Positions 25,111 through 32,970 of a DNA stretch of 64,000 nucleotides are shown here, in pieces. Source of the DNA: Belliella baltica DSM 15883 (GTDB lineage: Bacteria; Bacteroidota; Bacteroidia; Cytophagales; Cyclobacteriaceae); the NCBI RefSeq assembly GCF_000265405.1, contig NC_018010.1:62001-126000 (forward strand). Reading direction: 5' to 3'. A program made the translations under genes and the position numbers. The number at the start of each line of letters is the position of its first letter. The first letter of the stretch is position 1. The notes under the pieces are model-generated. The model worked only from the letters and a program-made list of their open reading frames with translations. It did no database searches and was not told the origin of the DNA.

Positions 25111-25626
25111 TTAACTCTTTGTTTCTTCGACTCTCTGTCTCAGTCTTGCTATAAATCCATCCCTTTCATTGATCACAAAATCATGCTGCTCTCCGCTCTT
25201 GGTGTGGAGTCTCATTCCATTATCTATAAGCCCCCCAGTCTTTCTAGGTTCACATCTAAGTATATCCTCATAAGGGAAATTCTTTTGACCGCTTTGAATA
25301 TTGAATTTATGTCCTTTGAAAATGAGCCTTTTATTTGTCAGAAACACTTGCCCTCCTACTCCTTCAATCCCACGAAATAAATTTGCCGCTTGTACGTAGG
25401 CTATTTCCTCATCCATCTCAAGTGCTGGTGTGATTGAATCTACGAGCTTCTCGATCATCGGGGCACCTAACCTCTCCATCAAAAACGGAAAACCAACACC
25501 AAATACTCCTCCAAAGAAAATCCCCATAAAAACCAACTCTTCGGTGGACTTTTCTACACTGACATCTTGAGCTTCAGTAAAAAAAGTGATCGAAATCAAT
25601 ACTATCAATAAAAACAATCTTTTCAT
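25111..25626 (-). CDS. Secreted or membrane-anchored GRAM-domain protein
   Basis: A 171-residue protein with a signal peptide or N-anchor (residues 1-19, ending TEAQ) and one more hydrophobic Gly/Phe-rich segment (about 32-49, VFMGIFFGGVFGVGFPFLM). From about residue 75 a GRAM/PH-like domain follows, with GGQVFLTNKRLIFKGHKFN, then FPYEDILRCEPRKTGG and GMRLHTKSGEQHDFVI. In bacteria such domains are short PH-fold modules at membranes, with unknown ligands. It lies between the shortened DUF3784 gene (25 bases upstream) and the DUF4221 gene on the same strand, so the three may have been one operon. Confidence 0.75.
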   Translation of the reverse strand: MKRLFLLIVLISITFFTEAQDVSVEKSTEELVFMGIFFGGVFGVGFPFLMERLGAPMIEKLVDSITPALEMDEEIAYVQAANLFRGIEGVGGQVFLTNKRLIFKGHKFNIQSGQKNFPYEDILRCEPRKTGGLIDNGMRLHTKSGEQHDFVINERDGFIARLRQRVEETKS

Positions 25627-25650
25627 TTTGTAACTAATCCGAAATAAATT

Positions 25651-25851
25651 TTAATTGAAAAACTGAAGTCTCAAAAACAAAAGAGCGTTTCTCATAAAAG
25701 TAGCTAAGCCTTCGATATCTACATTTTCTTTTTGCTTCTGAGACATCGTATTGTAACCTGCTATCAGATTTGGAAAGGCTTTTACCAAAAACCCAAGCCC
25801 AATTAAAAATAATCCAGTGTAAATTGCTGACATATTGTAAATTGATTTCAT
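25651..25851 (-). CDS. DUF3784-like membrane protein, apparently shortened
   Basis: A 66-residue protein. Its N-terminal helix and the following IAGYNTMSQKQKENVDIEGLATFMRN match the first half of DUF3784 proteins, which normally continue with two more membrane helices to about 100 residues. Here it ends after RNALLFLRLQFFN, 24 bases before the GRAM gene. I looked for the missing helices in the other frames just downstream and did not find them, so this looks like a truncation. It could still be a functional short variant. Confidence 0.6.
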   Translation of the reverse strand: MKSIYNMSAIYTGLFLIGLGFLVKAFPNLIAGYNTMSQKQKENVDIEGLATFMRNALLFLRLQFFN

Positions 25852-25961
25852 TTAAAAACAGTAAATATTAGTTGCCAATCTATAAAAAAGAGCTGGCAAC
25901 ATGATTTTACAATCCTACTCACCATCTAGGATTTCAATTTCTTTTACATAAATTTTCTCTT

Positions 25962-25969
25962 TACTTTTG
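25962..25969 (+). promoter_or_regulatory. TAnnTTTG promoter element for the Nudix gene
   Basis: TACTTTTG at 25962-25969, 48 bases before the ATG at 26018. No convincing TTG lies upstream. Confidence 0.45.
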
Positions 25970-26017
25970 CGCTCGTGATTGACAATTCACTATCATTTTA
26001 GGATCATATTTTTATAT

Positions 26018-26488
26018 ATGTTAGCAACACTACAAACAAAGCTACAAGAGATTCCGAGCAGAAAAGATCGTGAGGTTGTCATTATTTATCCTTTCAATAC
26101 TGAGACGAAAGAGATTTTTTTGATTCAAGAATATATCCACAGCTACGCAAGAAAATTCTGGAAATTTGTCAGCGGTGGTGTGGACAAAATAGATAAAGAT
26201 ATCCTGACGCATGCGATAGAAGAACTTGCAGAAGAAGTATCAATGGAGTCTAGCAATTTTTATCACCTGTACTCATCGGAACGGGTTTTTGGCAACAGAC
26301 CAATTCATTACTTTATTGCTGAGAACCCTGCCATCATGGAAAACCCACCAGAAAATCCTGATGAGGATTATATTACCGATGTCAAATGGGTAAACGAAAC
26401 AGAGTTTCAAAAAATGCTTGACAACAAAGAGTTACAATGGGATCAAGGAACAATGTGTGCTTTGCAGGCTTTTAGAAGGTATAAGTAA
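26018..26488 (+). CDS. Nudix hydrolase-like protein with a degenerate Nudix box
   Basis: A 156-residue protein of the Nudix fold, close to the ADP-ribose pyrophosphatase group (EIFLIQEYIHSYARKFWKFVSGGVD). The Nudix box can be aligned with exact spacing: G-x5-K-x7-E-E-L-A-E-E-V-S-M. So the first conserved Glu is Lys, the Arg is Glu and the late Gly is Ser. The EE..EE metal-binding core (EELAEE) remains, so activity on a nucleoside diphosphate derivative is possible but altered. The ATG at 26018 is preferred to the frame start at 25979, because a promoter lies at 25962. Confidence 0.75.
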   Translation: MLATLQTKLQEIPSRKDREVVIIYPFNTETKEIFLIQEYIHSYARKFWKFVSGGVDKIDKDILTHAIEELAEEVSMESSNFYHLYSSERVFGNRPIHYFIAENPAIMENPPENPDEDYITDVKWVNETEFQKMLDNKELQWDQGTMCALQAFRRYK

Positions 26489-26578
26489 AAAGAATATTTC
26501 TGATGTACACTATCTGAATTAATGTTTTTAGTGAGATTTTAAAAGGATATATTCATTGGCTATTTTATGGGTATTCTT

Positions 26579-27049
26579 CTACCCTTTTCCAATTCCTGAA
26601 CTGATGATATGTTCTAGAAGTGCATTTTCTAAATCTTTAATAAATCCTGATGCCATGATAAATTTGTTTTCCGTGTTAAACCAATAGACTTTATTATCCT
26701 CTTTAACTTTCAATTTATACAAAGGAGGGTAAACAAACTGTATGAGAGAAAGGGATTCCACTTCCATCCAATTTATTTTTCTTTCGTTCTTGCCATTTTT
26801 TATTGTAACAATTTGGCCTCCTAATTTTACTATCACAAATTTATCCTTAATAGCAATAAATATTATAAAGCAAACTATTCCTATCATTCCAAAAACTAAC
26901 GTGGTAACGATGCTTTGTTCCATTTTCTCACCATTTACCCAGAATAACTCCGGAAAGAACCAAGACAAAATGGATGTATTTAACATTATTATTTCCAAGC
27001 CAAAAAACAGATATTTAAAAAAGTGGTGATATAGATTATTGCTTTCCAT
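26579..27049 (-). CDS. Membrane protein with a PH-like C-terminal part, unknown function
   Basis: A 156-residue protein from the ATG at 27047-27049 (a TTG lies four codons earlier). Two hydrophobic segments (about residues 12-32 and 46-68) are followed by about 85 residues of alternating strands (DKFVIVKLGGQIVTIKN.., KINWMEVESLSLIQFV.., YKLKVKEDNKVYWFN) and a final helix LENALLEHII. That order resembles bacterial PH-domain membrane proteins, but I cannot name a family. It stands alone next to the left end of the restriction-modification island. Confidence 0.65.
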   Translation of the reverse strand: MESNNLYHHFFKYLFFGLEIIMLNTSILSWFFPELFWVNGEKMEQSIVTTLVFGMIGIVCFIIFIAIKDKFVIVKLGGQIVTIKNGKNERKINWMEVESLSLIQFVYPPLYKLKVKEDNKVYWFNTENKFIMASGFIKDLENALLEHIISSGIGKG

Positions 27050-27078
27050 GGTTTTTTTCAATTTTCTCTAATGGTCAA

Positions 27079-27186
27079 GTATAAGCGTAGTGCGGGATTT
27101 CAAGGCACTTCACTTTCCGTTTAGCAGTTAGTTTATTTAATGTAATTACTTTCATATCACCACTTTCGCCCACATTACGCTTATAC
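27079..27186. repeat. Imperfect inverted repeat of 18 bases, 72 bases apart
   Basis: GTATAAGCGTAGTGCGGG at 27079-27096 and its near reverse complement CCCACATTACGCTTATAC at 27169-27186 match at 16 of 18 positions. The 108-base unit carries no gene. It could be a miniature element or a recombination site at the island edge. Confidence 0.55.
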
Positions 27187-27189
27187 AAT

Positions 27190-27314
27190 GTTGTGCGGTC
27201 GTACTTTTTTTTCGGTCGTCTGTCAGCGTTGGCAAAGACATACTCTTTTGCAATTTTTGGTTGCAGCGTGGGCTGGTGCGGCTTGGCAATGTGTGTGGCT
27301 GTTGAGCGTTGGCA
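27190..27314 (+). repeat. Left boundary repeats of the island
   Basis: TTGTGCGGTCGTACTTTT (27190-27208), AGCGTTGGCAAAGACATACTCTTTTG-type block (27225-27272) and another AGCGTTGGCA (27305-27314). The same motifs occur at 36203-36293. Confidence 0.5.
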
Positions 27315-30300
27315 TTATTTCGTCATTACTCTGTTTTTCTTAAAATTCTCCGCTTGTTCAAAGATGTCTTTATATACTTCGTCTCTTTCTACAGGTGGAT
27401 AACCGTGTTCGTCCAAGAGAATTATCAGTCCGACTTTTAAAGCAGATTTTATGTCTTCTCTTTTGCTCCAATCTGGATATTTCGCTTGTGAGTCCACCAA
27501 GTCTTTAACTGCCTGGGCTAATACAATTAGTTTGTCTTCGGGATATTTGAAGTCATACTTGATGCACAAGTCTTTCAAAATGTCGTAAAAGGCTTTTTCT
27601 TCAAAGTCAATTCCTAATTCGTCTCCTGCGGAAAACTCCTTTTGTACTTCCCAAATCAAGTTAGTCAAATGCTCTGCCATTTCTTCGTACACTTCGCTTC
27701 GTAAAACGTCATCTTCCTTTCGCTCGTTGTAGCGTTCTACCAACGCTTGCATTTTCTTAGAGAAGTCTATACCTTTTACTTTGTTGACTTTCTTCATCTC
27801 TCCAATGGCTTTGGCTAAAAGTTGTTGAAGCAATTTGATTTTGGTGTGTGGTAGCTTGATTTTGTCAATCTTTGCCAAATAGTCTTCTGAAAAAAGGTCT
27901 TGTTCGCTTTGGGTTTCATCTCCAAGTTTGAAGATTTCCTGAACTCCGTCACTTTCCAAAGCGTCTTTTATCATTTCCCGAACTCTGGCGTTCATTTGAG
28001 CCGTGTCGGGTGCACTGCCTTTGGTCAGTTTGAAAACGATTGACCTAACAGCTAAATAGAAGTGAGTATAATCTCTTTCTTTCTGGGTTAAATGTTCACT
28101 TCCTGCACAAATATCATAAGCGGCTTTCAATCGTTTTACCAAGCCCATAAATCGGGTTTCCAAGTCTTTGGTCAACTGCACATATTCAGCTGCCATATTC
28201 AACGTGTTCAACTGCTCCAATGCTGCACCACCGAAATATTTTGAGCTGTCGAACTTATGGAAGACTTTTGCCAAAAGGTCTAAATGGTTTCTTACCACAA
28301 TGAGCGATTCTTGAATGTCTTCAAAGTTTTCTCTTTCGCCTTTGTTGTATTTGGCAAGAGCCATATTCATAGCCTTCTTGATGCCAATGTAATCGACAAC
28401 CAAGCCTTTGTTTTTGCCTTCAAATTTTCGGTTAACTCTTGAAATGGTCTGAATTAAATTGTGTTGCTGAATAGGCTTGTCAATGTAAATGGAATCCAAA
28501 AATGGCACGTCAAAACCTGTGAGCCACATATCTACCACAATGGCAATCTTGAAATTGGATTTTTCATTTTTAAACTGCCTGTCCAATTCCTTGCGGTATT
28601 CTTTTGTGCCAAGCAGGTCATACATTTCTTTTGGGTCGTCTTTTCCTCTGGTCATTATCATTTTGATACGCTCCATCGGTTTGATTTCCCTTTTGTCCTT
28701 GTCTGTTAAAACAGCTCCTTCTTCGGCAATTCGAATTTCAGCCCATTCAGGTCTTAAAGCGATTACATTTTTGTAAAACTCGTAGCCAATTTCACGGCTA
28801 CTGCAAACAAACATTGCTTTGCCTTTTACAGTCGCTCCTTCGTTTACCCTGTTTTCGTAGTGTTTTACAAAATCCTCTGCCAATGCTTTCAAACGATCCG
28901 GGTCGCCTAAAATGGCGTTCATTGTTGCCGTTGCCTTTTTGCTTTCTTCTATTTGGTATTCGTTGGCACCTGCTTCGGCTGCTTCTTCGTAATATTTTTC
29001 AATCTTCTCTAATTCACTATTGTGCAAGGCAACTTTGGCTGCTCTGCCTTCATACACAATACGAACCGTGATTTCATCTCGTACCGATTCTGTCATTGTA
29101 TAGGCATCAACAACTTTTCCGAACACGTCTAAAGTTGCATCTATTGGTGTTCCTGTGAAGCCTACAAAAGTGGCGTTAGGTAAAGAATCGTGCAGATATT
29201 TTGCAAAACCGTAGGTTTTCTTCACGCCATCTTTGGTGACTTTTACTTTTTGGTCGAGATTGGTTTGGCTTCTGTGGGCTTCATCCGAAATACAAATCAC
29301 ATTGGTTCTTTCGGTGAGCAGTTCGGTGTCTTCTGTAAACTTGTGAATAGTGGTTAAGAATACGCCACCGCTGTTTCTACCTTGCATTTTGCTTCTCAAA
29401 TCTGCTCTGCTTTCTACACTTTCCACCGCATTGTCTCCTATAAATTGCTTGGCGTTGGTAAATTGCCCTGAAAGTTGGTCGTCTAAGTCGGTTCTGTCGG
29501 TAATGAGAACTATGGTCGGACTTTCAAAATGCTTGCTTTTCATCAACAAACGGGTGAGATAAAGCATTGTAAAACTCTTGCCACTACCTGTTGCTCCAAA
29601 GTAAGTACCGCCTTTTCCGTCTCCGTCTGGTTTCTCTGCTTTTTTGATGTTTTCGTATAAACTGCGAGCTGCGTAATACTGCGGATAGCGACAAACGATT
29701 TTCTCGTCTTTTTTGGATGAATCGGGAATGTAAATGAAGTTCTGAATAATATCCCGCAAGCGGTTTTTATGCAGCATTCCCTGAACCAAAGTGAACATAC
29801 TGTCTATACCATCTACATCCTTAGCTAGACCTGCAATTCTTCGCCAAGCGTAGTAAAATTCGTAAGGGGCAAAAAATGAACCTGCTTTGTTGTTCACGCC
29901 ATCACTGATGATGCAAAAGGCATTGTATTTAAATAATTCGGGGATATCTCTTTTATAGCGAGTAGTCAGTTGAACAAAAGCATTGTGAATGGTTGTATTC
30001 TCCTGAATGGCTGTTTTAAATTCAAAAACCACCACAGGCAAACCATTGATGTATAAAATGCCGTCTGGAATACGCCTTTCCGTGCCGACAATTTCTAATT
30101 GATTGACAAACTTGTAAATATTGGTGTCAGGTGGATATTGTAATTCGGGTTCAGCGGCAATGATGTCTAAATTTTTACTTTGTCGCTGACGGTCTAAGCC
30201 TGCAAAATCTATAAGCGAAATATGTATGTCTTTTTGGGTTCGGTCTTCTCTTTTTAGGATAAAACCGTCTGCCAACCACTGCATTATTTTTTTGTTACTT

Positions 30301-30533
30301 TCGTAAAGGTCTGCCGAAGAAAGCGTTTTGAGTTGCAGAATAATGGATTGCGCTTCTACCTCGGTGAGATTGGCATTTTGATAGCGAGTGAGTAAGTAGG
30401 TTTTTAGGTCTTCTTCAATGATTACTTCGCTTTCATCTGTTCGCACCAAACTACTGCCTACAAATTGTGGGTAGCCTTCATTTCCTAAAAGCTCTATAAA
30501 TGCTTGCTCTAATTTCGCTTCTGTAAACTTCAC
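27315..30533 (-). CDS. hsdR: Type I restriction enzyme R subunit (endonuclease and translocase)
   Basis: A 1072-residue protein of normal length. The N-terminal PD-(D/E)xK nuclease shows RRIPDGILYINGLPVVVFEFK, with Asp157, Glu171 and Lys173. The SF2 helicase motor shows Walker A GATGSGKS (313-320), DEAH (417-420) and VGFTGTP, followed by the C-terminal helical domain that binds the methylase core. With HsdM and HsdS it would cut unmodified DNA at a distance after translocation. The start overlaps the RhuM stop by 4 bases, so it is the last gene of the operon. All catalytic residues are present. Confidence 0.95.
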   Translation of the reverse strand: MKFTEAKLEQAFIELLGNEGYPQFVGSSLVRTDESEVIIEEDLKTYLLTRYQNANLTEVEAQSIILQLKTLSSADLYESNKKIMQWLADGFILKREDRTQKDIHISLIDFAGLDRQRQSKNLDIIAAEPELQYPPDTNIYKFVNQLEIVGTERRIPDGILYINGLPVVVFEFKTAIQENTTIHNAFVQLTTRYKRDIPELFKYNAFCIISDGVNNKAGSFFAPYEFYYAWRRIAGLAKDVDGIDSMFTLVQGMLHKNRLRDIIQNFIYIPDSSKKDEKIVCRYPQYYAARSLYENIKKAEKPDGDGKGGTYFGATGSGKSFTMLYLTRLLMKSKHFESPTIVLITDRTDLDDQLSGQFTNAKQFIGDNAVESVESRADLRSKMQGRNSGGVFLTTIHKFTEDTELLTERTNVICISDEAHRSQTNLDQKVKVTKDGVKKTYGFAKYLHDSLPNATFVGFTGTPIDATLDVFGKVVDAYTMTESVRDEITVRIVYEGRAAKVALHNSELEKIEKYYEEAAEAGANEYQIEESKKATATMNAILGDPDRLKALAEDFVKHYENRVNEGATVKGKAMFVCSSREIGYEFYKNVIALRPEWAEIRIAEEGAVLTDKDKREIKPMERIKMIMTRGKDDPKEMYDLLGTKEYRKELDRQFKNEKSNFKIAIVVDMWLTGFDVPFLDSIYIDKPIQQHNLIQTISRVNRKFEGKNKGLVVDYIGIKKAMNMALAKYNKGERENFEDIQESLIVVRNHLDLLAKVFHKFDSSKYFGGAALEQLNTLNMAAEYVQLTKDLETRFMGLVKRLKAAYDICAGSEHLTQKERDYTHFYLAVRSIVFKLTKGSAPDTAQMNARVREMIKDALESDGVQEIFKLGDETQSEQDLFSEDYLAKIDKIKLPHTKIKLLQQLLAKAIGEMKKVNKVKGIDFSKKMQALVERYNERKEDDVLRSEVYEEMAEHLTNLIWEVQKEFSAGDELGIDFEEKAFYDILKDLCIKYDFKYPEDKLIVLAQAVKDLVDSQAKYPDWSKREDIKSALKVGLIILLDEHGYPPVERDEVYKDIFEQAENFKKNRVMTK

Positions 30534-31537
30534 TTTCTCGGTGGTTTCTTCAATTTTTTAATATCTTCCTCTAACTCTTTCAAACTGGCTTCTTTTTCAA
30601 TGGCTTTTTGCTGTTGCTTGAACTTCTCATATTCTTCTCCTGATTTCTCCAATGCCATTTTATGCGAAATTTTTCCTGCGTGGGTCAACAATTCCCTGCC
30701 GTTCAATTGCAAAATGGTGTCCAATCGCTCAATCCAATCTTTCATATACATTGGTGTTTGCTGTTGTGCCATTGTTTCGGCAAATGCCAAATATTGCTCC
30801 ACCAACAAGCCTAAAAGCCTCATTTCATCTTCATTCAAGTAATTTTTGGCAATGCTTACCTCGGCTTTTTTTATGGACGCCACTTGTTTTTTGTCGTAGG
30901 ATAGCATTCCCATTAAGGGCAAGCCGGCATCCACACGCCTGTACACCAATTCGGCTGCGGTTTGCTCACTGATTGCCCAAAGCAATTTGTTTTGCACTAT
31001 TTTGAAAAACTCAATGGTTTTTTCGTCTTTCGGGTCATAGTCGATACTGGTGGCGTAGATGTCTTTGATTTTTTGGTAGAAAAACTTCTCCGAAAGGCGA
31101 ATCTCCCGAATGCGCTCTTGCAGTTCGTTAAAATAGTTCATTGAGCTGCCCGACTTAAAGCGGTCATCATTGAGCGTAAAACCTTTTATGATGTACTCCT
31201 TTAACCGCTGTGTTGCCCATATACGAAATTGTGTACCCTGAACCGACTTTACCCGATACCCAACCGAAATGATAACATCTAAATTATAGTGGTCAAGCTC
31301 TCTTTCCACCTCCCGATTACCTTCGGTTTGAACTGTCCGGAATTTCCGGACAGTTGAACTTTTTTCCAATTCGCCCTCACTGAAAATATTGCTGATATGC
31401 TCACTGATGGTGCGTTTGTCCTTGCCAAACAAATGCCCCATTTGCGACTGCGTAAGCCAAACGGTTTCTTCCTGCAAGCGTACATCTATTTTGATATTCC
31501 CTTCTTGGTTTTGGTATATAAGGATGTCGCTGGTCAT
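30530..31537 (-). CDS. RhuM family protein
   Basis: A 335-residue protein of the RhuM family. Seen: the N-terminal winged-helix-like DNA-binding part (IKIDVRLQEETVWLTQSQMGHLF-type block, KDKRTISEHISNIF), the family core YNLDVIISVGYRVKSVQGTQFRIWATQRL, and a C-terminal coiled coil ending in a Lys-rich tail. RhuM was named from a Salmonella virulence island, but homologues are common inside type I R-M loci, as here between hsdS and hsdR. Its role there is not established; DNA binding or regulation of the locus is an inference. It overlaps hsdR by 4 bases. Confidence 0.88.
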   Translation of the reverse strand: MTSDILIYQNQEGNIKIDVRLQEETVWLTQSQMGHLFGKDKRTISEHISNIFSEGELEKSSTVRKFRTVQTEGNREVERELDHYNLDVIISVGYRVKSVQGTQFRIWATQRLKEYIIKGFTLNDDRFKSGSSMNYFNELQERIREIRLSEKFFYQKIKDIYATSIDYDPKDEKTIEFFKIVQNKLLWAISEQTAAELVYRRVDAGLPLMGMLSYDKKQVASIKKAEVSIAKNYLNEDEMRLLGLLVEQYLAFAETMAQQQTPMYMKDWIERLDTILQLNGRELLTHAGKISHKMALEKSGEEYEKFKQQQKAIEKEASLKELEEDIKKLKKPPRK

Positions 31538-31540
31538 ATT

Positions 31541-32965
31541 TTATTCTTCTGCAATTTCTATTAAGTACTGTCTCATTTGTTCAATTGAAGACTCTAAATT
31601 CTTGTAATCCGCCACTCCATTATCTGCCCGATGGTGTATTTGATTTCTTATGTAAGTATGAATAGTAACCTCATTTTGATGCCCCATCCAAGGTGAGTCT
31701 TTTGGCTCTCCTTTTTTAGTTTGAAAAAAAGAAATATCAAAGTCCTTTATTCTATTACTCGTTGCTTTTAACTGCATAAGTCTTTCATAGAGTTCATTGT
31801 GATATTCTTCCGTAGCAAGTTTGAATGCAATAAAATTAACTTCATTAGAAGACACATATGGTAATACAGCTAATTCGGGACTTGCGACCGATACAGAATT
31901 TTCTGTTTTCGTTAAGATTCTAACTTGAACATTGTTATTACTCATAGCTTGCTTAATGAACAGCGGTGAATGAGTAGTTAATATGATTTGAGAATCTTTG
32001 GAAAACTCTAACAATAAATCAATAAAGTCAGATTGGAGCTTTGGATGTAGATGAAGTTCTGGTTCGTCAATCAAGACTATTAGTTTCTTATTTCCTTTCT
32101 TTGAAAGATAGTATGCGTAGATCAAGGAAAATATCATTTCATACCCTGAACCTAGTTGATTGAGATGAATGGACTGTAAATTCTCCTTATCAGTTCCAAA
32201 AAAGGCATTTGCGAAAGGTTTCCAATTATCAATTAATTTCAGTTTTAATTGATTTCCACTTATCTCAGAAAATTTAGCAATTGCCTCGCTAATACCTGCA
32301 ATTACTCCTTTGCTTTCAATATTTTTAACGTCTTTTAAAGTGTCATTACAATCTAATGGATTACCTTCTTTTTGAACATATTGATAATTCAAATCCTCCA
32401 TTATCCTGTCAAAGCGAGTATCATTATATGTGCCTTTTCGTGTTTGAAATGTTCTGTTTTTGTCAAGAATTAGGTATTCAATATCATTGAACCTTGAGCC
32501 ACTCCAAGGATTGTTGACAGATAGTCTTAAATCAGGCGTGTTATCCTTTGGTTTCGTTTCGCCATCTGCTTTAATATACTGTTGGTCTGTTACAACCATT
32601 GAAGACAAAAAGTCTTTGTTACCTCTATTTCTTACGCCTCCTTTAAAGACAAAACCTTTACCTTTAAACTCAATTTTTGGCATAGTTCCTTTGTAGGAAT
32701 AAACTTCATTCGTAAGAATATTTATTTCAACTTTTTCGTTGGGGTTATTAATGTCAGATAAATTAAATGAATCAGTTTTGTAAGAAACATAGGGCATTGC
32801 AAAAGCATCCAAAAGAGTCGATTTCCCACAACCATTTTCGCCAACAAAAATCGTCAATCCTGAACCATTGTTTTGATTATCAGGAACGTTTAAATCATTA
32901 ATCTCAAAGAACTCATCTGGTGAAAAGAGCTTATAGTTTTTTATTTGGATACTTTTTATAAACAT
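31541..32965 (-). CDS. AAA/ABC-type ATPase with C-terminal HEPN RNase-like motif
   Basis: A 474-residue protein. The ATPase has Walker A VGENGCGKST (residues 41-50), a signature-like LGSGYEMIFSL (271-281), Walker B LIVLIDEPELHLHP (295-308) and the switch TTHSP (330-334), as in the OLD-like/AAA_15 group. After residue about 380 a helical domain follows with IRNQIHH; R440-N441-x3-H445 matches the HEPN catalytic pattern R-N-x3-H. ATPase-HEPN fusions such as PrrC and RloC are tRNA-cutting guard toxins, PrrC being encoded inside a type I R-M operon. This gene sits 3 bases from RhuM and 5 from hsdS. It is AT-richer than hsdM and hsdR. The RNase role is inferred. Confidence 0.8.
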   Translation of the reverse strand: MFIKSIQIKNYKLFSPDEFFEINDLNVPDNQNNGSGLTIFVGENGCGKSTLLDAFAMPYVSYKTDSFNLSDINNPNEKVEINILTNEVYSYKGTMPKIEFKGKGFVFKGGVRNRGNKDFLSSMVVTDQQYIKADGETKPKDNTPDLRLSVNNPWSGSRFNDIEYLILDKNRTFQTRKGTYNDTRFDRIMEDLNYQYVQKEGNPLDCNDTLKDVKNIESKGVIAGISEAIAKFSEISGNQLKLKLIDNWKPFANAFFGTDKENLQSIHLNQLGSGYEMIFSLIYAYYLSKKGNKKLIVLIDEPELHLHPKLQSDFIDLLLEFSKDSQIILTTHSPLFIKQAMSNNNVQVRILTKTENSVSVASPELAVLPYVSSNEVNFIAFKLATEEYHNELYERLMQLKATSNRIKDFDISFFQTKKGEPKDSPWMGHQNEVTIHTYIRNQIHHRADNGVADYKNLESSIEQMRQYLIEIAEE

Positions 32966-32970
32966 AATTC

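Larger units (their letters stand above)
27050..27314. other. Junction between core DNA and the restriction-modification island
   Basis: No gene is visible. The stretch contains an 18-base inverted repeat (27079-27096 and 27169-27186), a TTGTGCGGTCGTACTTTT string at 27190 and two AGCGTTGGC motifs (27225 and 27305), the last touching the hsdR stop codon. Base composition becomes visibly more GC-rich towards hsdR. Confidence 0.5.
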
